Assembly: GCA_013619125.1 (NCBI GenBank)
Contig: JABXKS010000032.1
Coordinates: 1 to 59,870 of the forward strand
Length of the DNA stretch: 59,870 bases
Reading direction: 5' to 3'
Source of the DNA: Clostridiales bacterium
GTDB lineage: Bacteria > Bacillota > Clostridia > Tissierellales > GPF-1
Positions 34,165-42,794 of the stretch are shown in pieces. Made by a program: the position numbers and the translations under genes. The notes beneath the pieces are model-generated. The model saw only the letters and a list, made by a program, of their open reading frames with translations, had not been told where the DNA came from and did not search any database. Every line of letters begins with the position of its first letter. The first letter of the stretch is position 1.

Positions 34165-35172
34165 ATGAGTGCGATTCTACAGGCAATTGTCATTTTTTTT
34201 CTATTGATCTTGGTTCATGAATTCGGCCATTATATCGTAGCAAAAAAAAGTGGAACCCATGTATATGAATTCGCCATTGGAATGGGTCCTTTGATCCGTT
34301 CTTTCGAGAGAAAAGGAACTCGGTATGCCCTTCGTTTAATTCCCATTGGCGGTTATGTGCGCTTGGAAGGGGAAGATGAGGAAACAGACGCACCCACCGG
34401 TTTCTCCCATCAACCGCCCTGGAAAAAGTTCTTGATTCTATTTGCGGGCGCTTTTATGAATTTTGTGCTTGCGTGGCTTGTTTTCTTCTTGTTATTCAGC
34501 ATCTTGGGACAGCCCACCACACAAATTGAACAGATACTCCCAGGAAGTGTTGCAGAAACCCACGGCATTCAAGTGGGGGACCAAATCGTCGAGTTTCAAG
34601 GCGTATCCATTGAAACCTGGGATCACTTATCGAGCGAGATTCAACAAACCACTGCCAATCAATCGGTTTCCATTGGTTTGATTCGAAATGAAGTCAAAAT
34701 GAATCTTTCTTTGCAAATGGGCGAAGGAGAAAATGGCCAGGGATATCTGGGGATCGTTCCCAAACGGGGATTCAACCTTGGATTCTCTTTGAAAAGCAGT
34801 TGGCTCTATTTTTGGCAGGGTATGGGCTTGCTGGTTGGATTTTTCCGTGAATTGATTCAAGGCAAGGTCGGTGCAGATGCCGTAGCGGGACCCGTTGGCA
34901 TTGTCACCATGATCGGAGAAGCTTCACAATACGGGTGGCTCGCTCTTCTCAATCTTGCTGGCTTGATCAGTATCAACCTTGGATTTGTGAATCTGCTTCC
35001 CATTCCAGCACTTGACGGCGGCAGAATCCTCTTTGTTCTGGTAGAAGCAATTCGTGGAAAACCCGTCCCGCCGGAAAAAGAGGGGATGGTTCACTTTGTT
35101 GGATTCGCTTTGATGCTGGGCTTATTGATATTAATTACCTATCAAGACTTACTGCGATTGTTGAGGCCATAA
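34165..35172 (+). CDS. rseP: Site-2 intramembrane metalloprotease RseP/RasP
   Basis: 335 residues. The zinc motif HEFGH (18-22) lies in the first membrane helix. A central PDZ domain (about 115-195; PGSVAETHGIQVGDQIVEFQG in part) is followed by the second active-site motif NLLPIPALDGGR near residue 285. Such M50 proteases cleave anti-sigma factors and signal-peptide remnants within the membrane. Its place between dxr and ispG is standard in Firmicutes. Confidence 0.95.
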   Translation: MSAILQAIVIFFLLILVHEFGHYIVAKKSGTHVYEFAIGMGPLIRSFERKGTRYALRLIPIGGYVRLEGEDEETDAPTGFSHQPPWKKFLILFAGAFMNFVLAWLVFFLLFSILGQPTTQIEQILPGSVAETHGIQVGDQIVEFQGVSIETWDHLSSEIQQTTANQSVSIGLIRNEVKMNLSLQMGEGENGQGYLGIVPKRGFNLGFSLKSSWLYFWQGMGLLVGFFRELIQGKVGADAVAGPVGIVTMIGEASQYGWLALLNLAGLISINLGFVNLLPIPALDGGRILFVLVEAIRGKPVPPEKEGMVHFVGFALMLGLLILITYQDLLRLLRP

Positions 35173-35173
35173 A

Positions 35174-36229
35174 ATGAAAAAAACAAAAAAAATACAAATC
35201 GGTACCCGATTTATTGGCGGAGACGCGCCGATTACGATTCAATCAATGACAAATACGGACACACGAGACGCGCAAGCAACTATCAATCAAATTCACGCCC
35301 TGCATCAAGCGGGATGTGAGATTGTACGCGTTGCCGTACCCGATCAACGGGCGGCGGATGTGTTACCACAAATCGTGAAGGCATGTCCAATTCCATTGGT
35401 TGCCGACATCCATTTTGATTATCGGCTTGCCATGGCCTCTTTGGAAGCGGGGGTGGATAAAATTCGCATCAACCCCGGCAATATCGGCGCCTCATGGAAG
35501 GTTAAAGAAATCGTTGAAAAAGCAAAATTTCATCAAGCAGCCATTCGCATAGGGGTGAATGCAGGTTCCTTAGAAAAAAGATTTTTAACAGAAGGTGTTG
35601 GCATTCAATCAAGACATCTTGTCGATAGTGTGTTGGATCAGGCGAATGTATTGGAATCCTTTGGATTTTCTTCCATCGTTCTCTCTGCAAAAGCCTCTTC
35701 GGTGCCCCTCTTTGTTGAAACCAACCGTCAATTGTCGGCTGCAACGGATTATCCCTTGCACCTTGGCGTCACAGAAGCGGGATTTGGCATTCCAGGAATT
35801 GTAAAATCAACAGCGGGACTTAGTATTTTATTGGCAGAAGGCATCGGAGACACCCTTCGCGTTTCCTTGACAGGAGATTCGATTCAAGAGGTTGAAGTCG
35901 GAATCGCCCTGCTCAAATCCTTGCATTTGCGCCAGGGTGGTATCGAGTGGGTTTCATGTCCCACTTGCGGTCGAACCCAGGTAAACTTGGAATCCTTGGC
36001 CAAAGAAGCGAAAGAACGGCTATCGCATATTCAAACTCCCTATGTCATCGCGATCATGGGATGTGAAGTTAATGGTCCCGGAGAAGCCCAAAACGCAGAT
36101 TTTGGAATTGCGGGGGGGAAAGGCCGTGGTGTGCTCTTTCAATCCGGCACCATTGTCAAAACGGTTCCAGAAGAGCAATTGATCGATGCTTTGGTCGATT
36201 TAGTCGAATCAGCAGAACGGAAAGAATAG
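35174..36229 (+). CDS. ispG: 4-hydroxy-3-methylbut-2-enyl diphosphate synthase
   Basis: 351 residues. SMTNTDTRDAQAT, VADIHFDYRLA, KIRINPGNIG, and the Fe-S ligands in VSCPTCGRTQ and MGCEVNGPGEA define IspG. It is the penultimate enzyme of the MEP pathway and uses a 4Fe-4S cluster, so it is oxygen-sensitive. It starts one base after rseP with only a weak ribosome site (TTGAGG), suggesting coupling. Confidence 0.96.
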   Translation: MKKTKKIQIGTRFIGGDAPITIQSMTNTDTRDAQATINQIHALHQAGCEIVRVAVPDQRAADVLPQIVKACPIPLVADIHFDYRLAMASLEAGVDKIRINPGNIGASWKVKEIVEKAKFHQAAIRIGVNAGSLEKRFLTEGVGIQSRHLVDSVLDQANVLESFGFSSIVLSAKASSVPLFVETNRQLSAATDYPLHLGVTEAGFGIPGIVKSTAGLSILLAEGIGDTLRVSLTGDSIQEVEVGIALLKSLHLRQGGIEWVSCPTCGRTQVNLESLAKEAKERLSHIQTPYVIAIMGCEVNGPGEAQNADFGIAGGKGRGVLFQSGTIVKTVPEEQLIDALVDLVESAERKE

Positions 36230-36249
36230 GAATCCTATTCTTTCTTTTT
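36221..36249 (+). terminator. Hairpin between ispG and polC
   Basis: A perfect 10-bp stem AAAGAATAGG (36221-36230)/CCTATTCTTT (36234-36243), loop AAT, then CTTTTT. It overlaps the ispG stop and ends two bases before the polC ribosome site. Confidence 0.75.
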
Positions 36250-36262
36250 ATAGGAGTGAGTC

Positions 36263-39200
36263 ATGAAAACATTAACTACATTTTTTCAAACCGATGAACA
36301 TCCTGTGGTTGCCCAGTATGGCGACCAGATCCAAGTGACACAAATCCTGATTCATCAGGAAAAACAGGCCATGCAGATTTTTTTGACCAGTACGACCTTG
36401 ATTCCACAGAGTGCTTTAAAAGAAATTCACAGCTTGTTTCAAACTGCCATGCCGGAATTTCAGGATCTTCGACTTCGATTTGAATCCAGTTTTTCGGATG
36501 CAGGACAGATCCTTGCCTTTGAACAATCCGCCCTGAAAGCGATGACGGTTCGAGAAGTTCCTTCCTGTCGCGGTGAAATTGAAAACATTCAATGGCATCA
36601 AAAAGAGACGACAATGGAGATTCAACTCATTTCACCCCAATTGATGGATATCTTCATCCAGAGAAGAATCTGTGAAGTGCTGGCCAATTATCTCCAGCGA
36701 AAATATAACATTGAATTCGATATTCGACTCAGTACATTGGAAACAGAGTCGCCTGTTGTCGATTTTGATGCGATCAAACAGAAAAAAGAAGCAGAAATTC
36801 GAGCCGATATTCAAAAAAACTTGGTGGTAGCGAAAAAAAGCGAAAAACCAAAGCGAAGTACACCAGCCAGCGATGACTTTGTCATCGGCAAGAAAATGGG
36901 GAATGAGGTCTTCTCCATCAATGATCTTCACACCCTAGGAGATACGGTTGTTTTTGAAGGAAAAATATTCTCGTATGATACGCGCGAGATTCGAGATAAA
37001 GTCATTCACAAGTTCTATATGACAGACAAAACCAATTCCATCACGGTTAAATTCTTTATTAAATCTGCGGACTCACCTCGCGTGAAATCCATGATTAAGG
37101 AAGGAAATGCTTATCGCGTGATGGGACAATTTCAATTCGATACTTTTGATAAAGAGAATCTAGTGATGGCAAAAGCGATTCAAGAAGTGAATACACCCAA
37201 GCGGGAAGACACGGCACCACAAAAACGTATTGAATTCCATACTCACACTACTATGAGTGATATGGATGGCACAGCCACTGCAAAGAGTTTAGTTGCCACA
37301 GCTGCTCGCTGGGGACATCCTGCCATTGCCATTACGGATCACGGCGTCGTTCAAGCCTTTCCGGATGCCATGAACACAGCGAGAAAACTGGACATCCAGA
37401 TCTTATATGGTGTCGAGGGCTATTTGATCGATGATGAAAGTCTGCCGATGTCAGCTGACTGCCTAGCGGACTTTGACGGAGAGTATGTCGTCTTTGACCT
37501 GGAAACAACCGGGTTTTCTCCTTACAAAGATGACATCATCGAAATTGGAGCCGTGAAAATCAAAGGACAGCGTGTGGTTGAAACCTTTAACCAGTTGATT
37601 TGTCCCAATCGCAGTCTGGATCCCAAGATCACGGAACTGACGGGGATACGCGACGATATGCTGGCAGATCAGCCAAAAATCGAAGACGTGTTTGAATCCT
37701 TCCACAGCTTTTTACAGGGCAGTGTACTGGTTGCCCACAATGCCCGCTTTGACTGCGGATTTTTGCGCACCCTATATCAGTCACAAGGCGTCCCCTTTGA
37801 ATACCCGGTTGCCGATACCTTGGAATTGACTCGGGCCCTGTTCCAGCATTTAAAGAGCTTTGCCTTGAACAAGGTCTGCAAAAAACTGGGGGTCTCCCTA
37901 GGAAACCATCACAGGGCAATCGACGATGCCCGTGCTACGGGGGAACTCTTCTTGCGCTGCCTGGACGAAATGCAAAAGCAGGAAATCACCCATTGGGAAG
38001 AAGCCGCTGATCATTTTAAAGCCACCTACAACTACAAGGCCGCCAGACCCTATCATGTGATTGCTTTCGCGAAAAATCAAAAGGGAATCAAGGAGCTGTA
38101 TAAATTGATTTCTTCTTCCCATATCGACACCTTTTACCGCAAACCGCGAATGTTGAAATCTATGCTTCGCGCTCATAGAGAAGACCTGATCATCGGTTCC
38201 GCCTGCGAGGCGGGAGAGGTTTATCTCAGCATCCTGCAAAATCGTTCCATGGAGGAACGAAATGCGGTCATGGGTTTTTATGATTACCTCGAGATCCAAC
38301 CCCTAGGGAATAATGCCCATTTAATTCGAAACGGCAATGTAAAGTCCGAGTCGGAACTCATGGATATCAACCGCGAGATCATCAAAAAAGGGAAATCGAT
38401 GAACCTTCCTACTATCGCAACGGGAGATGTTCACTTCCTCAATCAGGACGACGAGGTGTACCGACGAATTCTGATGTCTGGGAAGGGCTTTGATGATGCC
38501 GATCAACAAGCACCGCTTTATTTGCGCACAACCGATGAAATGCTAAAGGAATTTTCATATTTACCTAGGGAGACTGCTGAAGAAGTCGTCATTCACGCCC
38601 CCAATCGATTGCTTGAACAATTTGAATCGGTATTGCCGATTCCCGATGGGACTTTCCCGCCAAAAATTGACGGGGCGGATGAAGAACTTCAAGCCATGTG
38701 TGAAGAAAAGGCGAAATCCATTTATGGGGAACCTCTGCCAGAACTGGTGGCTGACCGTCTTGATCGTGAGTTGAAGAGTATTATTGGAAACGGATATGCC
38801 GTACTCTATATCAGTGCACAGAAATTGGTGAAGAAATCCAATGACCTGGGTTATCTGGTCGGTTCCCGTGGCTCCGTCGGTTCTTCCTTCGCGGCAACCA
38901 TGAGCGGAATCACCGAGGTGAATCCCTTGCCGCCGCATTATGTATGCCCGGCTTGCAAGCACAGCGAGTTTATTCTTGATGGTAGCTACGGCTCGGGTGC
39001 GGATATGCCAGAGAAAATCTGCCCGCATTGTCAGACACAAATGGAAAAGAATGGATTTGATATCCCCTTTGAGGTATTTTTGGGCTTCGAAGGAGACAAG
39101 GAACCCGATATCGACTTAAACTTTGGCAGTCCGGTTCAGGGAATTGCCCATCGATATACCGGAGAACTCTTCGGAGAAAAGAATGTCTTTAAGGCGGGCA

Positions 39201-40531
39201 CCATTGGAACCATCGCCAGCAAAACCGCCTACGGATTTGTACGCAAGTATTATGAAGAGCGGGAAATGTCGCTAAACCGTGCGGAAGCGGAGCGTTTGAT
39301 CCAAGGCTGTACCGGAATCAAGCGAACCTCGGGACAACATCCCGGCGGAATCATGGTTGTTCCGAGGGATAAGGACATCCATGATTTTTCACCGATTCAA
39401 TTTCCGGCAAACGATGTAAACTCCGGTGTTTTGACCACTCATTTCGACTACCATTCTATCAGCGGTCGCATCTTGAAACTGGATATTCTAGGACATGATA
39501 CACCCTTGATTATACGAATGCTGGAAGATTTCACTGGTACCAACGCATCTCTGATTCCATTGGATGAACCCAAGACCATGTCCCTTTTTACTTCGACAAA
39601 GGCGATGGGCATCACATCGGCGGATATTGATTCACCGGTTGGTTCTTTTGGTATTCCGGAGTTTGGCACAAAATTCGTTCGTCAGATGCTGATTGACACC
39701 CAACCGACGACATTTTCCGAATTGGCACGAATCAGCGGTTTGTCCCATGGGACGGACGTCTGGTTGAACAACGCGCAAGAATTGGTAAGAAAAGGAACAA
39801 CCAGTCTGAAACATGTCATCTCGACCCGTGATGATATTATGATTTATCTGATTCAACACGGACTTGAAAAGAAACGTGCCTTTACCATTATGGAAATGGT
39901 ACGAAAGGGAAAAGGGCTGACACCGGAAGATGAAACCTATATGAAGGAAATGGAGATTCCAGACTGGTATATTTGGTCCTGCAAGCAGATCAAATACATG
40001 TTCCCGAAAGCCCATGCAGTTGCATATTGCATGATGTCCTATCGGATTGCTTATTATAAGGTATATTATCCAGACGCTTTTTATGCGACCTATTTTACCA
40101 TCAAACTGGCAGATTTCGATTTGGAAACCGTGCTTCAGGGAAGAGACACTGTCAATCGGAGGCGAAAAGAACTAGACGAGCTGGGCAACGACAAATCCGC
40201 AAAGGAAAAGAATCTATTGACGGTTCTAGAAGTTGCCTCTGAAATGTGTGCTCGGGGGATTTCCGTAGTAAAACCGGATCTGTATTACTCCGATGATTCG
40301 AAATTTATGGTTGTCGAAGGGAAAATTCTGCCTCCTCTAAGAAGCCTGCCGGGCATGGGGGAGAATGCCGCTAAAGGAATTGCGACAGCAAGGGGAAAAG
40401 GGGATTTCCTTTCAATCGAGGATCTCGTTCAACGCGCCAAGGTCAATAAGACTTCTGTTGAAGGATTGCGTTCGGCCGGCTGTCTCGACGGGCTGCCGGA
40501 GACAAACCAATTGTCCCTATTCTCGATTTGA
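36263..40531 (+). CDS. polC: DNA polymerase III PolC, Gram-positive type
   Basis: 1422 residues. Domains in order: N-terminal region (1-200), OB-fold (about 215-310), PHP domain beginning EFHTHTTMSDMDG (324-336) and interrupted by a DEDD exonuclease (VVFDLETTGFSP at 409-420, D412/E414; HNARFDCGFLR), then the C-family polymerase. Visible polymerase motifs are GSRGSVGSSF, the zinc-binding CPAC/CPHC cluster, catalytic PDIDLNF, and GIKRTSGQHPGG. A C-terminal helix-hairpin-helix ends in a beta-clamp motif-like QLSLFSI. It is the replicative polymerase of low-GC Gram-positives. AGGAGTG precedes the start. Confidence 0.97.
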   Translation: MKTLTTFFQTDEHPVVAQYGDQIQVTQILIHQEKQAMQIFLTSTTLIPQSALKEIHSLFQTAMPEFQDLRLRFESSFSDAGQILAFEQSALKAMTVREVPSCRGEIENIQWHQKETTMEIQLISPQLMDIFIQRRICEVLANYLQRKYNIEFDIRLSTLETESPVVDFDAIKQKKEAEIRADIQKNLVVAKKSEKPKRSTPASDDFVIGKKMGNEVFSINDLHTLGDTVVFEGKIFSYDTREIRDKVIHKFYMTDKTNSITVKFFIKSADSPRVKSMIKEGNAYRVMGQFQFDTFDKENLVMAKAIQEVNTPKREDTAPQKRIEFHTHTTMSDMDGTATAKSLVATAARWGHPAIAITDHGVVQAFPDAMNTARKLDIQILYGVEGYLIDDESLPMSADCLADFDGEYVVFDLETTGFSPYKDDIIEIGAVKIKGQRVVETFNQLICPNRSLDPKITELTGIRDDMLADQPKIEDVFESFHSFLQGSVLVAHNARFDCGFLRTLYQSQGVPFEYPVADTLELTRALFQHLKSFALNKVCKKLGVSLGNHHRAIDDARATGELFLRCLDEMQKQEITHWEEAADHFKATYNYKAARPYHVIAFAKNQKGIKELYKLISSSHIDTFYRKPRMLKSMLRAHREDLIIGSACEAGEVYLSILQNRSMEERNAVMGFYDYLEIQPLGNNAHLIRNGNVKSESELMDINREIIKKGKSMNLPTIATGDVHFLNQDDEVYRRILMSGKGFDDADQQAPLYLRTTDEMLKEFSYLPRETAEEVVIHAPNRLLEQFESVLPIPDGTFPPKIDGADEELQAMCEEKAKSIYGEPLPELVADRLDRELKSIIGNGYAVLYISAQKLVKKSNDLGYLVGSRGSVGSSFAATMSGITEVNPLPPHYVCPACKHSEFILDGSYGSGADMPEKICPHCQTQMEKNGFDIPFEVFLGFEGDKEPDIDLNFGSPVQGIAHRYTGELFGEKNVFKAGTIGTIASKTAYGFVRKYYEEREMSLNRAEAERLIQGCTGIKRTSGQHPGGIMVVPRDKDIHDFSPIQFPANDVNSGVLTTHFDYHSISGRILKLDILGHDTPLIIRMLEDFTGTNASLIPLDEPKTMSLFTSTKAMGITSADIDSPVGSFGIPEFGTKFVRQMLIDTQPTTFSELARISGLSHGTDVWLNNAQELVRKGTTSLKHVISTRDDIMIYLIQHGLEKKRAFTIMEMVRKGKGLTPEDETYMKEMEIPDWYIWSCKQIKYMFPKAHAVAYCMMSYRIAYYKVYYPDAFYATYFTIKLADFDLETVLQGRDTVNRRRKELDELGNDKSAKEKNLLTVLEVASEMCARGISVVKPDLYYSDDSKFMVVEGKILPPLRSLPGMGENAAKGIATARGKGDFLSIEDLVQRAKVNKTSVEGLRSAGCLDGLPETNQLSLFSI

Positions 40532-40556
40532 TTTTTTATGAAAAGTATGGTATGTT
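40528..40556 (+). promoter_or_regulatory. Possible promoter of the rimP-nusA-infB group
   Basis: TTGATT (40528-40533, over the polC stop) and TATGTT (40551-40556) with a 17-base spacer. A terminator hairpin follows within 20 bases. Confidence 0.45.
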
Positions 40557-40573
40557 TTACAGAGATAGACTTG

Positions 40574-40603
40574 ATGAGTGGGACTTCCCACTCATTGTTT
40601 TTT
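40574..40603 (+). terminator. Terminator between polC and rimP, possible attenuator
   Basis: A perfect 9-bp stem ATGAGTGGG (40574-40582)/CCCACTCAT (40587-40595), loop ACTT, then TGTTTTTT. It may end the polC transcript. If the promoter at 40528-40556 is used, it lies in the rimP leader and would act as an attenuator. Confidence 0.8.
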
Positions 40604-40622
40604 GTGCAGAAAGGACCAAATA

Positions 40623-41084
40623 ATGGATAAAAAAATCATCATTAAACAGGTAACCGCATTGGTAACGCCACTTTTAGAACCTAAAATGGAATTGGTTGAT
40701 GTGGAATGGGTAAAAGAATACGATTCATGGTTTCTCAAAATTTTTCTGGATCAGGAAGGGACAATTTCTCTCGATGATTGTCAGCGAATCAGCCGAAAGC
40801 TCAACGAAGAATTAGATACCTTATCCTCCTTGGAAGAAGCCTATTTTCTTGAGGTGTCTTCACCGGGTCTGGATCGTCCATTCAAAACGGAACGTGATTT
40901 TGAACGAGCGATTGGCAAGGGTGTGGAAGCTACCTTTTACAAGAAGATGGACGGCGCAAAAATCCATACAGGCATTCTGGAATCTGCAACCGCAGAAGCG
41001 ATTGTATTACGGAGTGATGAGGACAAACTACAAACATTTGAACGAAAATTAATTGCTAAAATTCATTACCGTATTGAATTCTAA
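40623..41084 (+). CDS. rimP: Ribosome maturation factor RimP
   Basis: 153 residues. ELVDVEWVKEYDSWFLKIFLD, SLDDCQRISRKLNEELD and YFLEVSSPGLDRPF are RimP signatures. It helps early 30S assembly. The start at 40623 has AAAGGA upstream and matches the family. The in-frame ATG at 40578 is inside the terminator hairpin. It heads the classic rimP-nusA-infB order. Confidence 0.95.
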   Translation: MDKKIIIKQVTALVTPLLEPKMELVDVEWVKEYDSWFLKIFLDQEGTISLDDCQRISRKLNEELDTLSSLEEAYFLEVSSPGLDRPFKTERDFERAIGKGVEATFYKKMDGAKIHTGILESATAEAIVLRSDEDKLQTFERKLIAKIHYRIEF

Positions 41085-41103
41085 GCATTAAGGAGGAAAT
41101 TTT

Positions 41104-42213
41104 ATGAACATGGAGTTCATCAAAGCTCTGGACGACATTGAAAAAGAAAAAGGCGTATCCAAAGCGATCCTTTTAGAAGCTTTGGAAGCAGCCCTGATCT
41201 CAGCCTATAAAAAGAATTTTGGCTCTTCTCAAAATGTGGAAGTGCTCATTAATTCAGAAACTGGTGATGTGCAGGTTTATGCACTAAAAGAAGTGGTAGA
41301 AGATGTATATGACAATCTCTTGGAGGTATCGGAAGAAGATGCCCATGCGAAAGACCCAAAATTAGTACTTGGTGACTTTCTTCGATTTAAAGTCACGCCA
41401 AAAGATTTTGGACGCATTGCCGCGCAAAATGCCAAGCAGGTTGTGGTGCAACGCATTCGTGAAGCGGAAAGAGACGGAATCTTCAACGAGTATGCAAGCA
41501 GAGAAAATGAAATGATTACAGGAGTTGTACAGCGGGTTACCCGAAACAACGTCTTGATCAACCTTGGCAAAACGGAGGGAGTCTTGCTTCCTGCCGAGCA
41601 AATGCCCGCAGAGGTGTACAACCAAGGCGATCGAATCAAATGCTATATTCTCGAAGTGAAACGCACCTCAAAGGGACCGCAGATCATTTTGTCCCGAACC
41701 CATCCAGGTCTTGTCAAGCGATTGTTTGAGCTGGAAGTGCCGGAGATTGAAGAAGGAATTGTAGAAATCTACGCGGTGGCGCGTGAAGCAGGCTCAAGAA
41801 CCAAATTGGCTGTTTACAACGTCGAAGAAAATGTCGATCCTGTTGGCGCTTGTGTCGGCGAAAAAGGAACCCGCGTTAAAGCAATTGTCGAAGAATTAAA
41901 CGGTGAAAAAATCGATATCATTGAATGGTCTAATGAAGAACAAATCTTTGTTGCCAATGCCCTGAGCCCTTCAAAGGTGGTTTCTGTCATCTTGAATGAA
42001 GAAGAAAAGGCGGCTTTGGTTGTCGTGCCCGATTATCAGCTTTCTTTGGCAATTGGTAAAGAGGGACAAAATGCACGATTGGCAGCAAAGTTAACGGGAT
42101 GGAAAATCGACATCAAAAGTGAAACTCAATATAATGAAAAAATGAAAGAGCGTGAAACTCCTTCTGATATAGGGGATGTAGAAGAAGCTTTGCCTGAACA
42201 AGAGGTGGAATAA
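41104..42213 (+). CDS. nusA: Transcription termination/antitermination protein NusA
   Basis: 369 residues, the short Gram-positive form without C-terminal acidic repeats. An N-terminal RNA polymerase-binding domain (1-125) is followed by an S1 domain (about 132-200, GVVQRVTRNNVLINLGKTEG in part) and two KH domains (CVGEKGTRVKAI and IGKEGQNARLAAKLTGW). AAGGAGG precedes the start. Its stop overlaps the rnpM start (TAATG). Confidence 0.96.
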   Translation: MNMEFIKALDDIEKEKGVSKAILLEALEAALISAYKKNFGSSQNVEVLINSETGDVQVYALKEVVEDVYDNLLEVSEEDAHAKDPKLVLGDFLRFKVTPKDFGRIAAQNAKQVVVQRIREAERDGIFNEYASRENEMITGVVQRVTRNNVLINLGKTEGVLLPAEQMPAEVYNQGDRIKCYILEVKRTSKGPQIILSRTHPGLVKRLFELEVPEIEEGIVEIYAVAREAGSRTKLAVYNVEENVDPVGACVGEKGTRVKAIVEELNGEKIDIIEWSNEEQIFVANALSPSKVVSVILNEEEKAALVVVPDYQLSLAIGKEGQNARLAAKLTGWKIDIKSETQYNEKMKERETPSDIGDVEEALPEQEVE

Positions 42214-42482
42214 TGATTAAACGCAAGATACCGCTCCGAAAATGTGTGGGGTGCGGTGAGCAAAAAACAAAGCGTGAATTGATTCGAATCGTTCGAAGCC
42301 CGGAAGGGGATGTCTCTTTGGACCGCACGGGTAAATTGCCTGGGCGCGGTGCGTATATCTGCAGCGATGAAACCTGCCTTCAGAGAGCCATCAAAACCAA
42401 AGCCGTGCAACGCGCGCTTCAGGTTGAGTTGTCTCCAGAACAGATTAGAATCTTGCTGGAGCGGGTTTCCAATGAATCCTAG
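42213..42482 (+). CDS. rnpM: YlxR family RNA-binding protein (RNase P modulator RnpM)
   Basis: 89 residues. The N-terminal zinc-like RKCVGCGEQKTKRELIRIVR and GRGAYIC are the YlxR hallmarks. In Bacillus subtilis this protein binds RNase P RNA and modulates tRNA processing. It is translationally coupled to nusA and overlaps ylxQ by 11 bases. Confidence 0.93.
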   Translation: MIKRKIPLRKCVGCGEQKTKRELIRIVRSPEGDVSLDRTGKLPGRGAYICSDETCLQRAIKTKAVQRALQVELSPEQIRILLERVSNES

Positions 42483-42771
42483 AGTGGCTACCATGATTGG
42501 ATTTGCAAAACGCTCTGGAAACCTGGCCAACGGTTTTACTGCCGTCTCGATTAATATTAAAAAACGCAAAGCGAGACTCGTCATGCTATCGGAAGACATG
42601 GCGGCTGACTCTCGCAGAAAAATTACAAATCTTTGTCAATCGACGAACACGCCTTTTTACACTCACGGTACCCGTGATGAAATTGGGCATGCCATTGGCA
42701 GAGAGGAATCAACAGTCATTGCTATACTGGATAAAAAATTCGCAAAGATCGTTGAGGATCAATTACTATGA
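42472..42771 (+). CDS. ylxQ: L7Ae-family RNA-binding protein YlxQ
   Basis: 99 residues. It has the L7Ae/L30e fold (MIGFAKRSGNLANGFTAV, LVMLSEDMAADSRRKI) and is a likely kink-turn RNA binder. The start is ATG 42472 inside rnpM, with GGAG ten bases upstream; the longer open reading from 42310 lies entirely within rnpM. Its order after rnpM and before infB is conserved in Firmicutes. Confidence 0.9.
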   Translation: MNPRVATMIGFAKRSGNLANGFTAVSINIKKRKARLVMLSEDMAADSRRKITNLCQSTNTPFYTHGTRDEIGHAIGREESTVIAILDKKFAKIVEDQLL

Positions 42772-42794
42772 TATAAACTATTGGGGGTGTCTAT

